Source: Plecoglossus altivelis (taxonomy: Eukaryota > Chordata > Actinopteri > Osmeriformes > Plecoglossidae). From it: a stretch of 64,000 nucleotides of DNA. The notes below the pieces were generated by a model. It was not told where the DNA came from. It saw only the letters and a program-made list of their open reading frames with translations, and did no database searches. The position numbers were made by a program, and so were the translations under genes. Positions 23,456-38,800 of this stretch are shown one piece after another (the first letter of the stretch is position 1; the number at the start of each line of letters is the position of its first letter). Location of the stretch: NCBI GenBank assembly GCA_036571765.1, contig BROE01000011.1, positions 7,288,789 through 7,352,788 of the forward strand, given 5' to 3'.

Positions 23456-25887
23456 TGAAGTAGAAGAGACTGGGTATAAAATCTTAGCTGCGTCTGGAGT
23501 CTGTGTGCCTTTTGCGTGTCCATGTGCATGATTGTGTGTTCTGAATAAATGAAGGTGTGCTGCTCAGTGCTGCTGTCAAACATGTCACACCTCAACTGCT
23601 TCTGGACACACGTGGACCCATTACACAACGCACAAACACACAAACACAGTCTCACACACACAATACACACACACAACTCACTGACACACAAAACACAGTC
23701 ACACACACAATACATACACACACAGAACACACACAACACACAGTCACAAACTCATTATAACCTCAGAGATAGAGAACACAAACAGTACAATTATCCATTC
23801 TGACGTGCACACGCTACACACACATACACAGACACAAACACACACACACACACAAACACACACAAAACTCACACTCATTATTACCTCTGACATGGAGGAG
23901 GCAGACAGTGTGATATTATGTAGCACACACACAAACACACACACATACACACACAGACTCATAGAATATGGATGTCCTCTAATGGACTAAACCTTCCAAT
24001 CTAACATGGAGCGCTCTAATGTCATGTGACTGGCCCTCCGAGAGAGACAGGAGATAAGAGTGAACCTCATCAGCATCTGGACAAGCAAAGAATGGAGGAA
24101 AGGAAGGAAGGAGGGAGGATAAAGGGAAAGAAGGAAGGAAGGAAGAAAGGAGAGGGGAGGGAAGGAAGGAAGGAGGATTATTTTTATTCCACAGGCATTG
24201 GCGGATAGACTCTTCTATTAGAAGTTGGCAAAACAGGAAGTTAGTTCCAGTCAGGACTATTGACATATATAATAGACAGCCTGTCAAGTGTGTCAGATAC
24301 ACACACACACACACACAATTTCCCAGGGTTCCATTTTGCCCTTTCTAATAGAATTGTGTCTGTTGTTGTTTGTTCAGCTTCTCTGTGATGTTATTCTACA
24401 AATCACAGGAAAATCCTCTGCATGTCATTATTACTCTGCTCCTACACACACACACACACACACACACAGTTATTCATGTACATGAGGTAAGCTGCTTTAT
24501 ACCCCGTGGTAGGTTCTGTTTTGGTGCTGTTCCGCACAAAGTGGACCCAGTCTAATCCCCTTCCTGCTCATCCAATCAAGCTCTCATGAATGCAGGTTAC
24601 ATGGAGCTAGCTATGTCTGGACGGCACACTAGCATGGGGAGCTGTAGTTACCCCCCAGGTCAGCTGCTCATAAGCAACTCCTAAAGATGGCTAGACCCTG
24701 AGTTAAGCTGAAGGGAAGGAACCCTCCGTCTAATACCACTATAGGCCAACTTCAATAGGTCAGGGGTCTATGGCTGTATCTGTGAATGTATATTGCAACA
24801 TGCAATATAGACATTCAACCAAATCAAACTGTTAAAGGTATCTCTATCTGTGTTGCTTCTGTCCATGCCCCCCCCCCCTTCCCCTTGCCCCTCCTTCCAG
24901 GACCCCCCTCCCCCCCCAAGGAGCTGGTCTACACCCTCAAGCAGTCCACCTTGATCCTGGAGTGGGAGGCGCCATCGGACACGGGCGGCCGGGTGGACCT
25001 GAGCTACAGTGTGGGCTGCCGGCGCTGTGTGGCAGGGGGCTGCGAGGCGTGCGGCGCCAGCCTGGGCTTCGTGCCCCAGCAGAGCGGCTTGACGGAGCGC
25101 ACGGTCACCGTGGTCAACCTGCTCCCCAACGCCAACTACACCTTCACCGTGGAGGCCCTCAACGGGGTGTCTGAACTGCTGCCCAGCAAGAGGTTCTACA
25201 CCCAGGTCAACGTCTCCACCAGCTTGCCAGGTAGGGGCATGGACACACACACACACACACACACAGGTACGCACAGCTTCTTGTTATCAGCACAGCCTTT
25301 TACAGAGCCATTAGCCAGAGGCTTTCAACGCCACTCAGGAAAGAGTCAATCGGTATCACTCGCACACCATCACACATCCATCGCAGCACATTAATACACA
25401 CATGCAAAGGTATTTTGTCTGCACGCACGCACATATGCACGCAACCACCCAGTCGCCTACACACACCTAGACACACGCACACACTCACAGCACACCGAAA
25501 ACCCCTCAGCTATACTGGGGACTCTCAGCTGTGAAAATGACAGTCTCACACTTGGTTTTATCCTGTTTTCTCTGCCCACCTGACGACTCTTTGTATAAGA
25601 GACTTGTTTGCGTTCAACTCACATTTCCCAAACAGCTAGCATCTCTGTGTGCCAAACACTGACATATTAGCATACACTGAGAGAGAGAAAGAGAGAGAGA
25701 GAAGATGTGAGGAGAAGGTGGAAGGAAGGAACATGGGAGGGAGGGAGACATTTTAGGGACTGTGGCATGGTTGATGGTTTGGAAGGAAGTTGAAGGAAGG
25801 AGACCGTCAGCCGCAATTACATCACATCTACATCCTGAATATGGATATATTCTACAGTATACAAATGATGATGAAACTTTTTGCTCT

Positions 25888-25960
<73 letters not shown>

Positions 25961-28900
25961 GCGCGTGTGTGTGTGCGTGTGCGCGTATGTGTGTCTTTGT
26001 GCACATGTGTTTGTGTGTACGTATGTGCCCATGTTCTAGTTGCAGACCATTTACAAAATGAGTTGTGTAAGTGCAACATCTGGGAGCGCCATGTGTGTGT
26101 GCGTGTGTGTGTGTGTTTGCCTGCAGTTGATACTTTGTTACTGGCCTGTCAGTAACAGTAATACAAACTCAGGACTCATACAGATTTGCTTTCAATCTAT
26201 TCAAAACATGCAAGCACGGGCTTTCAGTCTTTATGCAAAAGTACGGATACATACTCATCCACTTCACAACGCACACCTCCCCTCCCTCCCTCCTCCCACA
26301 CACGCATAGCAGCCCGTCATCTCAAGGCCACATTCTCTCAGATAAAAGTGTGTCTGGACAGCAGAGAACAGGATGTGACATCAGTGTTTATGTAGCGTCA
26401 GTAAAGTAGCTTTACCTCTGCCCTCTCTGAAGAGATGGAAACAACAGAGGCGGTTGCTTGGCCATCCTCACCTCTCTCTCTTTTGTTATGCTTCTTTAGA
26501 ATGCTCGCTCTCTCAGTTCACCTCATGTCACCCTGACGCTCTACAAACCACTCCACTCCCTTACAATCTCACCACTTTATTGGTCATATGGAGAACCTCT
26601 CTTTCTTTCTCTCTCTCTCTCTCTCTCCCTCCCCCCCCCTCTCTCTCTCGCTCTCTCTCTTTCGCTCTCTCTCTCCCTCTCTCTCTCTTTCTCTCGCTGT
26701 CTCTCTCTCTCCCTATCCCACTTACACAGACATAAATCTCTCTGGTCCGGGGAGAACATTAGAGGGAGAGAGAGAGAGACAGAGAACAAGACAGAAAGCA
26801 AGACAGGAAGAGGGAGTGAGGCAGAGAGTCCATGGAGGGAGGTAGAGGGGGACGCAGAGAGAGAAAGATAGAGTGAGAGTGTGGAGGGCAGGTCTGTGGT
26901 GTGCTCTCAAAGAGCTGATTGCCTGAAGGCCTTTTACCACGCAGAGTGAGGGATGTATTAAACACTGGCGTTTTATACCCTTGTGCATATTTTAGGCTAA
27001 TCCACTTACATCTAGACCCCTCTCTCCTCCTCCTCCCTCCGTCCCTCAGCCCCCAGCCTCGCTCGCTCCCACATCACCAAACTATCAATCAGAGTAAGGG
27101 ACCCTCTCCAAGGTTACGGATGCATATCCCCCGGACGGCCATTTCCTCTGAACTGGCTCCCTCAGTCTCTGCTCCTTCCCTCCATCTTCACCAGGGTTGC
27201 GCTGGCGCAGATGGAATGTACGGTTATCATGAGTTGTCACTGCAAGAGGAAATCTTTGTCTGCTGAGCTAATGTATTCAGAAGGAGTTTAGAGAATGTTA
27301 GAAAGGATGTTGGAGAGCGTTGGAAACACATTTTTTTTCAGAGTAGCGCTTTAGCCTTAGTGTGTGTGTGTGTGCACGCGCCTGTGCGTGCATGCATATG
27401 TGTGCGTGCTGTCGTGCCAGATGAGACTTGTGTAATGGAGCAATGGCGACACCGCCGTGGTCAGGACAGCTTCTGATCATGCTCCAGAGGACCCCCCCCC
27501 CCCCCCCTCCTCCAGCAGACGCCACACACCAACACCCCCACTGTATTAAACACTCACTGACCTTTATGAATACTGCATCAGCTACTTTAAACTGGGAGGA
27601 CTTCCATTTCCCGTTTCTGCCTTTCCTTTCCTCATACCTAGTATAACTAGCTCAGAGATCTGAACCAAGGGAGGTGGACACACACAGACACACCCATAAA
27701 GCCACACTAACACCACCCTGACAGAAGGGATTTGTCCTGGATGGAAAGAAGGACTTGTTTCATTGGGGTCATCCAGGCCCCCTGGGGGATAGAGGGAGCA
27801 GGAGACTGAGGGATGATGGGAAAAGGAATGAAGGAGTGATGGAAGTGGGAATAGAGGGATGAAGGGAGCAGAGCTAGAGGGATGAGGGGAAGAGCGATAG
27901 AGGGAAAGAGGGAGCAGGGAGAGAGAGGGAGGCATGTGCTTGAAGAAGGGGGGTGGGGAAATGGGATGAGAGACCTCTCATTCCCTTACAGATTATATAA
28001 AATCTGTGTGTACAAATGTCACATTTTTGGCATGTGTGTGTTTGGGGTATGGGTGTGTGTGTGTCTGCATCTGTACACGTGTGTAAATCCCCCCATCTCT
28101 ATGGTCATAGCCTATTCAGTTCCTGAGCCCCCAGTGGTGTACAGTATGCAAAGCTCTTTACATGGGTGGGTTGGGGGGGGGTGGATAGAGGAGAGAGAGG
28201 AGGGGGTTGAGGGTATAGAGAGATGGGAAAGAGGGAAGGCAGAAGAGAAAAGAGGGGCATGGAGGGGAGGGGTAGGGGGAAAAGGGAGGGAATTGACATT
28301 TTGGATCTTCAGAGGATTTATTTGTCCTGCTTTAGATGCCTGGTCCCTGCGGAGAGAGGGCAGGGGGTGTGGAGGGGAGGGTGGCAGCCCAGGGCCTGGC
28401 GTCAGAGGATATGGTGGGATGGAGGTTTGGGGTTGGGGGAGGGTGCTAGGGGCTGCTGGTGGTTGGGGCTGCTGGTGGTGGTGCTGGGGGCTGCTGGTGG
28501 TGCTGCTGGTGGTGAGGGGCTGCTGGTGGTGCTGCTGGTGGTGAGGGCCGCTAGTGGTGCTGGGGGCTGCTAGTGGTGCTGGTGGTGCTGGGGGCTGCTA
28601 GTGGTGGGTGTGGCACTGGGCAAAGATGAAGACTGGCCTGCAAGTTTGTAAGTTTAAGTTTATAGCTTGACCCACTGGCCTTCCTCTGAGGGGTTTGTGT
28701 GAGGGTGTGTTCTCGTGTGTGTGTGAATATCTGTGAGCGACTGTACTCTATGAGCCAAACAGTGAACATGCTAATGACAAGTAATATACAGTCTGGAGCT
28801 CCAGCGAGACAGACATGAATTGAGTCATCAAGACTTTCACCCTAGCATAGCCTCGGCCAATCAGCAAGCTTTGTCCTCAGCTGATGAGCTTTTTAATTGG

Positions 28901-29346
28901 CTGGCACGGCGCATAATTGAATTTTATTAGAAAGAATATTCAGTGTGTAGAGTTCATCTGCAGAATAGAGACGTATGGCCTAACACACAGGAACACACAC
29001 TTCAGACAAGACATATAAACACATACCCTCCGGTAAACACACTCACACACACACACACACACACCTAAACTTAACACAAAGTGCTCAGGATTCCGCAGAG
29101 TGCTATGGAAGACTCAAGGGCTTTTTAGTGAGTCACACTCTTTAGAGGGGAGAGCTGCAACTTCCTTTCATCTGTAGGTAAGAAAGAGGAAGGGGAGGAG
29201 GAGGGAGTGAGGGAGGGGAGGGGGAGGAGGAGAAAGAAAAAGAAATGAAACGAAAGTTTCCTCTCCGCTAAACGACCTCCTCCTCTTTACTGTCTCCTTC
29301 TCATCTGCAGATGGTTCAATTTAGCGTCTGTCAAGTGTGAGTGTGT

Positions 29347-29377
<31 letters not shown>

Positions 29378-29794
29378 AGTGTGTGTGTCTTGTCTGTTGG
29401 TTGTCGTTGACAGGCTGAGCTGTCTGTCATCTTCCCTCTGTTCCACCTGAGACAGACAGTGACAGACAGACAGCTGCCACTCATCCTATGTGCCTCATAC
29501 CAGGGGTTAGACACACACACACACACACACACACTCAAACACACACACACACACACGCATTGTTTGTCTGACACCTCATCATCTCTGACACATACACACA
29601 ATCTCCCCCTTTAGAAAGCCTTGACATGGCAGTCGAGTTCAACCAGAGTTCAGTCTCTCCCAGTCTGTCAGACTTCAGTACTTCAGTAGAACACGTCTCT
29701 GTTTAAAGCTCCCATCTGTGTGGTAACTCTTAACTTTCTTTGCACTTTCTCTCCTATCCTCTGTTAGCTTTAAGTGGGTCTTTCCATACAGTAG

Positions 29795-29845
<51 letters not shown>

Positions 29846-30943
29846 TGCGCGCGCGAGAGAGTGACTGAGTGAGTGTGTGCGAGAGAGAGTGAGTGTGTTT
29901 GTGTGTGTGTGATTGTGAGTGTTTGCTTCAACTGTCTGTCCTGTCACCCTGTATAGAGCTGTTTCCTTTTCCTGTGCCAAGCCATGCAGTAGTCGTGTGT
30001 GTGTGTGTGTGTGTGTCTGTGTGTGTATGTCTTATAGTTAGCCTGTCATGACAGACCATTATACCAGAACAGCCTTTCCTTTACGGAAGGGTGCAGGCCT
30101 GCTGAGAGCTCATTTCCTCTGCTTAGCTTTCGGTTCACCTCATACTGAATATATCTCTGCCTCTGTAAGCCATCCATTTAATACTTCTACCTCCTAGATG
30201 TCAAGGAAATGGCTGGTGCCAATTGCAAAATGAATTTATTGGATTTAGCAATTGCTGGGTTGAACTGTTTCTTATTTCCAAATTGTTTCATTTCGATCAA
30301 CTTATCGTAACTTACTTATATATATCTTAACTTAACAATATACCAGAGGTCATTCAGAGGTCATAGCAGAGGCTGTGTGGTAAAAGAGTCAGGGAGGCTT
30401 TTTAAATGATCATGTGATCCAGAGGCCAGGAAATCACACTTTCACACAATACTCTGCACATCCCAGCATCTCTCTGTCACTCAGGTCCTGGCTCTGTGTC
30501 ACACACTGAGCTATCTTTCAAATGACACACACACACAAACTCACACATGTACACCCACACACACACACACTAACACACACACACATGTACACGCACACAT
30601 ACCTGCGGAGGAATGGAGCCCCACAGCATATAATCATGTACTTTAGATGGAAATGCCTTGGAGGAAGGTGTCTACCCCCTCCCTTCCTTCTCTTTTATAA
30701 TATAAGAATAGTGTGTGTGTGTGTGTGTTCAGTTGTATGTGTGTGCGATACTAACCAATGAGAATACCTGCCTGCCTGTCTGCCAAATTCTGACTGCCAC
30801 ACACACACACACACACGTACACCCACCTACACACACACCCATACACACACATATGAGAGAGAAGGTGGCTATCCCCCCATTCCCAACGCACACACGTCAT
30901 CCATCTAGCCTCCCTCCCTTTCTTCTCTTCCTAGCTCAGAGTA

Positions 30944-30977
<34 letters not shown>

Positions 30978-32507
30978 GGGGTTATTGGGGTGTGTGCAGG
31001 GTGGGCAGGCGAGACATCCGGATGCTGATAGGGCAGATTAGACTGGGGGGTGGGGGGGGCTGCAGATTGTGCTCCACCGCTGGGTTTGCTGATAGACCCA
31101 GATTAAGGGGGGGAGGGGGGGTGCATTGCCAGATGTCGGGTATGTGTGTGTGTGTGTGTGTGTGTGTGTAGGGGGGGTATCCATCAGAACATCATTATCT
31201 CTGAGCTGTCTTTGTGTCTGTCTCACACATATCCTGTTTATGGGGGCAAGGATTCACCTCAAGGGGAATGTGTGTACACGTGTGTTCATGGATGTGTGTT
31301 TATGTGCCTGTGTGTGTTTGTGTCTGTTTTTCTGTTCTTGTCACTGAGATATTGAGGAATTGATACACAGATTGTAAGCATTTTTCTCATGCTCAGATAC
31401 ACCCTCATGCATGCACACGCACACACATTCAAACAGAGTCACACAGACCTGTCTTTCTGGAGCCAGTTAACCTGGCTGGGAGACACATAGGAAGAGGTAA
31501 CAGCTTGTATCTGCAGACAGTTAACATGGTTCATCCTCCTCCTTCACGAACCTAGCACACATCTTTACCTCCCCTGCCTGCCTGTCTGCCTGCAGCCACA
31601 CACACAAACACATGCGCGCACAGTGAGACACAACACATGCACTTGCTGAAGTGAAAGAGAGAAAGTGAGAGATAGATGAGAGTTTAAAAAAGACACATTG
31701 GAAAAGGTGAATGTGTGGGCATCCTAGAGGTCTAAACTGGGCTGTAGGCAAGACTCCAGTCTCCAGAGAACAGGACACGCTGAGGAGAGACAGAAGATGG
31801 AAGGGACGGATGAACACAGAGGAGAAGCAGCGATGAATAGAGAAGTAGAACAGGAGAAAAGCGTGAAACAGAAGACAATAGATAGAGAGAGAGAGAGGAC
31901 TGAAAGAGAGGACTGAAAGAGAGGACTGAAAGAGAGGACTGAAAGAGAGGACTGAAAGAGAGAGAGAGATGTTACTCCAGGTACCTTCTGAGCTTGTCTC
32001 CAGGGTGTACAGCTCCCCAGTCTGTCTCCAGTGATAGTGAGCAGGAGAGCACTGGCTTCTTACACACGCACACGCACACACACACGCACGCACACACACA
32101 CACCCACGCACACACACACACTCCGCCTACTGCCAAGAGGCCATTTTGTTCTCTCCTCTATCCAGTGGACCTGGAGAAACAGACAGCTGGCAGGAATGGT
32201 TGTGTGTGTCTGTGTATGCAGGACCTGCAGAAGAGTGTGATACCTAAGTGTGCATGTGGAGTGTGTGTGTGTGTCACATGGTGTTGTGGGGAGACGGTGT
32301 CCCAGTGTTTGGAAGCAGTGCTATGCATTATTCAACTGTGAGCTCCAGCTTACAATAGCCTCCAGTACAGTTGTAGCTTAGACAGGGGGAGACAGATAGA
32401 GAGGGAGAGATTGTGCAGAGAGAGAAAGAATTAATATACCACTCTATTCCTAACAGAGCCCCTGTTCTCAAGCCACTGATACTAGTGCTCTACTTCACAA
32501 AGCTGTA

Positions 32508-32540
<33 letters not shown>

Positions 32541-35242
32541 TGTGTGTGTCCGTGTGTGTGCGTGGTGTTCAAGTTCAAGTTGTGCTTTATTGTCATTCCG
32601 CTACATGCGGGTGCATACAGTTGAACGAAATGTCGTGCCTCACAGAGCCAAGGTGCAACAGAAGTACGGACATACAACAGTACAGGCAAACAATCAATTT
32701 AAAATAAATATAACAATTTTCCTATACATAAACTAAACAAGATACAAACTATACAAACTGTACGAATACTTACCGATGTGCATGTGCAAAGAGTATTGTA
32801 CATGTGCGAAGAATATGAGCTTATAAAAATACATATATTACAGAGTCTGTGCGTGTGCGTGTGCTTTGATCATATGTATTGTCCTATCGTGTCTTTGTGG
32901 TTCCAGTGAATTGTTTCAGGGTATAATTAGTCAGATCACCCCCGTGTGCGTAGTTCTAGTGGTAGTTATCTGTCATGCAGTTCTAAGTGATGAGCAGCAC
33001 TCAGACACACGTGCTCAGCCCTGCTTTCTCTTCTCCTACCTGCAGTCCTGCTGTGTATCGAACTGGCCCGGCCAGGACACAGGCTGGAAAGATGGAGAAC
33101 AGAAGTGGACGTAGCGATCGAGACAGAGAAAGAGAAAGGCGGACTGACAGAGAGGGAGAGAGACAGATAGACAGAGGTGGAAACTGAGATGGAGAGAGAC
33201 AGATATACCCTCTCCTCATTAGCCGACAGTAAGACTCAGCCAGGATGAATAATGGATATCCCATCCCTTTGTTTTAAAGAGAGAGGGAGGAATCGAGCAG
33301 AGAGGGCGGAGCAGGGTGAGGTGGGAATCTAGTCTCTCTTTGATGTGAAACCCGAGAGGACTTCATCAACCATTTCACCAAGGTGCTTTACAGCAGGGAG
33401 GGGGGGTGGTGGGCGGGTCACACAAGGATGGGTGAGGATGAGAGAAAAGCAAGGAAGGGGTGTGTGGTGTAGGTGAGAGAGAGGGAGAGGCTGAGAGAGG
33501 GTGGGAGAGGAATTAGAGGAGGGTTAGTGGTGAAGAGAGAGAAAAAGGGGGGTGAGAGTGAATTTGTGTGTGTGTGCGTGCTATGTTTCAGGAAAGATTA
33601 AGCAAACGTGACAGTGGAGGAAGGGTGATGAGAGGTCAGAAGAGAGATTAGCCTGCAACAAAGGCAAAGACAGAAATTCAAAGAACAGGGACAGCCTTAC
33701 AGACAAGCGGGAATGAGAGAGTGAGGGGAGGGAACGAGAGAGCGTTTACAGGAAGACGAGCAACACTGTTAAACCCCCTGATCTTGGACAGCTGGACAGC
33801 TGTGCTGTTGGACCCCTTGCTGTGTCCTGGCTCTCCTTAGTGTGGCTGTGGTGACCCCCTCCTCCCTCCTCAGATCCTCCCTGACTGGCCAAGCCCGCTG
33901 GATGAAAGGGTTTCTTGGCACTTTTCTTCTGAGGGACGGCTTGTGAGGCCTGTCCTCCGAAAGTGTGCCTTCATTAGACGTTTGGCGAAGGGATGTGTGT
34001 GGGGGAGGGGGGGTGGGGTGTATCTGTCTGTCTGTCTGTCTGTCTGTCTCTGTGCTAACCCCTGTCCCCGTCCCCTCTCTAGCGCCCTCTCTGGTGAGCG
34101 AGCTGCGTGCAGAGAAGGTGGACCAGCGCAGCGTGACGTTGGTGTGGAGGGAGCCCAGCTACCCCAACAGCAGCCGCACAGAGTATGAGATCAAGTACTA
34201 TGAGAAGGTATAGCCACTGCCAGCACACTTACTCATACTCACATACACACTTACACACATACGCACATACACAAAAACGCACATATGCTCATATTCACAT
34301 ACACACATACGCACATGCGTGCATACTCACATGCACACGCACATACATACATACATACATACATACATACATACATACATACATACATACATACATACAG
34401 TACATACAGTACATACAGTACATACATATATACATACGTGTTTTTGAGGGGTGGGGAAATGAATACTTAAGAGCTTAATAATGTTTGCTCTTCACCATAT
34501 GTTGGGATTGCATGATAGGCATGGTTCAGAATCCAAACTCTTTTCCATAAAGCAGCTTTACTGTGGCTCCATCAAAGATATTAAACCAATCCCGCTGTTG
34601 TTATTGACATGAGGTAGGAGAGAGAGAGAGCAGTTCTGTTTGTTCTGAAGAGATGGCGGCAGGAAACAGATGTCCCTCAGACACAAACAGACAGGGACCC
34701 ATGAAGCATGTGTGCGCGCGTGTGTGTGTATGTGTGTGTGTGTGCATGTGTGTGTGTGTGTGCACGCGTGTGTGTGTGAGCCGGAGGGAGTCAAAGATTC
34801 ATGCACACTTCTTACACACTCCTTACACACACACACACACACACACACTCACTCACTCTTAGACCGTAGAACAGAGTAAGAAAAACAGAAGATTTGTGTT
34901 GGGGAAGATAATTAGACCCTCACTTCTCAGCTCCTGTCAGGAGAGCAGCCTTAAAAGCACAGGTCTTTGTCACTTGAGTTCAGTGCTGCACAGGAGTGTG
35001 TTAGTCTTTCAGATCCCACAGTTTGACCTATGTTTCTCTGTGTCATGCCCCTCGCTGCCTCCCCCCTCAGGAGCAGAGAGACCAGAGTTACTCCACAGTC
35101 AAGACCGCTGCCACACGCATCAGCGTCAACAACCTCAAACCAGGCACCGCCTACGTCTTCCTCATCCGCCCTTTCTCCACCCCGGCCCCACCCTCCTCCC
35201 TCTCTTCCTCCCCGCTGTCCCCCTCCTCCCCCTCCTCCCCAG

Positions 35243-35273
<31 letters not shown>

Positions 35274-35638
35274 CTCGGCTATCGACTACGGTGCCTACAG
35301 CCAGCCCCTGGAGCTCCAGACTCTTGGCGAGCGTGAGTAGACCTTTCCCTGCCACCTCCGCCTCTCTTTTTCTCTTTTTCTCTGCTCTCTCTCGCTTTAA
35401 CGCCGCCAGGCAGCCTGGGATAGGGCTGGTGTGGGCGCCAGGCCAGCCTGCACAATGAGGCCTCCTGTTTGCTAAGAAGAGAGAGCAAGAGGGAGAGGGA
35501 AGGGGAGAGAGACGTGTCTGTGTTGGAAATATGTGTGAAGATCCAGGATTTTGCCACTGAGCTGTGAAATGGCTCCTCATTCTGCGTGCTGATAGGATGT
35601 CCCTGTTTTCACCTCCTCCAGAGTGTCTCCGTGTCCCA

Positions 35639-35678
<40 letters not shown>

Positions 35679-35845
35679 TGTACGTGTGTGTACGTGTGTG
35701 TACGTGTGTGTATGTGAGTGTTTGTGTGTGTTTGTGTGTGTTCACATGGCCAAGCAAGTACGTTCTCACTTTGAGGGTGTCATGATATTTATTCAGTTCC
35801 TCTTTCCATGTATGCTTTTGTTTGCCTCATTGTTCAGTGTATCAA

Positions 35846-35879
<34 letters not shown>

Positions 35880-38800
35880 TGTGTGTATGCCGTAAACCTG
35901 TCCGTTTTCTAACACTGTGTGGGTTCTACAGTGGCCCTGGCATCCAGTGAACAGAACCCAGTCGTGATCATCGTGGTGATTTCTGTAGCTGCCCTCATCA
36001 TGCTGATGTCTATGGGAGTAGGACTGCTCATCTGGAGAAGGTACACACACACTCACACACACACACCTAGACACACACAGCCACTCATACACACACAGCC
36101 ACTCATACACACTCACGCAGCTACACACTCACACACACAGACATAGCCACACACACACAGCCACACACACACAGCCACACACTAATACACAAACACACAG
36201 CCACACACTCACACACACAGACACACACATAGCCATACACACACTCACACACAAACACACACACCTAGCCATACACACACACACTCACACACAAACACAC
36301 ACACCTACACGCACACACAGCCACTCATACACACACAGCCACTCATGCACACTCACACAGCCACACACTCACACACACAGCCACACACACATAGCCACAC
36401 ACACACACACAGCCACACACTCACACACACAGACACACACACATAGCCATACACACACACACAGCCACACACTCACACACAAACACACGCGCACACACAC
36501 AAACACACGCGCACACACTCACTGTCACACACTCGCACACACACAGCACAGATCCATTGTCATTAAGTATTAGTCTGTCATAATGTATTATGTATGATGA
36601 ATATTTCTAAAATAGATTTAATGCCAATATACAATGAACAATATACATCATATTATCTGGCCATTCTGTTCTCACACACACATACACACACACGCCCCTT
36701 TATTCTAATCCTGATCACATTAATCCAGCATCCACAGTACACGTCCTGTAATGACAATGAGAGCAGCTTAAAGACACGATGAGTCTGCTAAGCCTCCAGC
36801 CAACCTGGTGACATACTCCTCCTCCCAGACTGGCTTCTGCACACATCACATCACATTGTTCATCCCAGTTTTAATGAGACATGCTGACTCTGGATTACCA
36901 AGGTGACACGTGTTGATTCAAATAGGCTTTGAAATGAACATGAAGGAAGCCATCCTTTTCTGGGGCCATATTGTAATGTTTAATGGTCTGGCAGACATTT
37001 TTGTTTGGGTTATAATTCTATAAAAACATCACCATACTGGTTATAACCGGAGTTTGGATGAGAGCTTCAGTATGGATTCTGGGAAGCACAGTAGGATCCC
37101 AGTAACAGACAGAAAAAGCAAAAGAGACAAAGAAATAAAGAGAGAGAGAGAGGCCGAGAGATAGAGAGAGAGAGAGAGACAGACAGACACAATGTGAAGG
37201 GCAGTGTGCCCATCCACAAATGGGCCTGTATGTTTTCAACAGTTCACCAGAGATTATGGAAAATAGCTTTTTCCATCCTTGACATCTGTCCAAATGTATG
37301 GCTGGCCCGACTCTCCCACACGCCCACACACACTCCCCCGTGCTTGCACACGCGCGCACTGCATCACACACACACCCCCGCACTTGCACACACGCACACT
37401 GCATCACACATGCTCCCATGAGCACGCTCACTCTCTCTCGCCCACACAATCACACGTAATCACGCGCACACCGTCAAAAAAAATAACATTCAACGTTTTC
37501 ATAAATTGCCAGACGAGCTTTTGGGATTTTCTGCAAGAAAACAATAGCCTCAGCCATCACAACATGGTGACCTCTCTCTCTCCTTCTCTCTCTCCTTCTC
37601 TCTCTCCCTCTCTCTCTCTCTCTCCCCCTCTCTCTCCCTCTCGCTCCCTCTCTCTCTCTCCTTCTCTCTCTCCTTCTCTCTCTTCTTCTCTCTCTCCCTC
37701 TCTCTCTCCCTCTCTCTCCCTCTTGCTCCCTCTCTCTCTCTCTCGCTCCTTCTCTCTCTCTCTCTGCTTCTCTCTCTCTTCCTCTCTTCCTCCCTGTCCC
37801 TTTCTTGCTTTCTTTCACTTTATTCTCGTTTGTTTTGTTTCTGTCTCCTTGTGTCTGTTTATGTGGCCTTGCCCACACGGTCCCAACATGCATGTCTCAA
37901 TGTCAAGAGAACACATACAACCTCTGTTCATTCACTACTGCATAATCATTTGTGTGAGACACAGAAACTGTCACACACACACAGTTAACACACACACTCG
38001 CACATGCACCCACACCCAAACACACAAAGATGCACATACTGAGCACATAGACACATGCACTCACAGGCAGCTATAATGGAAAGAGTGAAACACACAAACA
38101 CAACCACATATCTAGTGTGTGTCCGTGTTAACTATGTGTTTAAAGTATTTCCATTGTAATTCCTGTGTTTGCAGTGGACAGCCTTTACCATGAGTGTGAG
38201 TGTGCTTGTCCATTAGATAGCCTTTCCTGCCTGTGTGACACAGACAAAGACAAATAGGTCAGTTCCACAATTAGGAGCCTCTCATGTTTGCAAATATGGC
38301 CAACCCCCACCATGTCTGCAGGGCCACAATTACAAATGATCACTCAGACTGTCTCTCACACACACGCACACGCACACACACACACACGCACAAATACACA
38401 CACACTCCATTACCAGGCAGCCGGACGTATTTTCTGCCCACTTGAATGAAATGGTCCTGTCAGATCGAGTAGCTCTAAATTGTGTTTGTGTCTGCTGGAT
38501 TTGTTTTTGCCGCAGGGTCACACAGGACCAACCCCCCTTCTGCTCTCCCTCTCTCCCCCCTGTCCCTCCTCCGATTCAAGGCCTCATTAGGTGATAGACA
38601 TAGTTGCATGCATAATCCACCAACACACTTACCAACACACTTTGCGAATGGCAACGGCAAATGTTAACAAACACAAATGGAAACACTCTGCTGAAAGACA
38701 ACACACACCGCACACACACACACACACACACACACACTGACGCGCGTGCGCACACAGACTTGGCCATTGGTGCTTGTCAGGGCTTGAGGGGTCAGGCTCT

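Larger units (their letters stand above)
25231..34082 (+). other. epha10 intron (8.9 kb)
   Basis: This is the largest intron seen. It carries a CA run 13 bases past the donor, long GT arrays (25891-26010, 29340-29391, 29800-29838, 30946-30973), a CT block (26605-26712), GGT/GCT trinucleotide repeats (28445-28610), a 13-bp minisatellite (31897-31966), a candidate dispersed repeat (32570-32840) and non-repetitive AT-rich islands (28770-28990, 30170-30350). No convincing exon was found on either strand. Confidence 0.8.

Noticed and set aside
27882..28573. Gly/Trp-rich frame ending in a GGT repeat
   Set aside because: Repeat translation; the antisense frame is equally open; no acceptor or donor context.
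34951..35769. 272-codon minus-strand frame
   Set aside because: It lies antisense to the poly-Ser epha10 exon and a GT array; its Gly/Arg-rich part mirrors the TCC repeat.
37279..38076. 265-codon plus-strand frame and its 139-codon antisense partner
   Set aside because: Both read through CT and CA simple repeats inside an epha10 intron, with no splice evidence.
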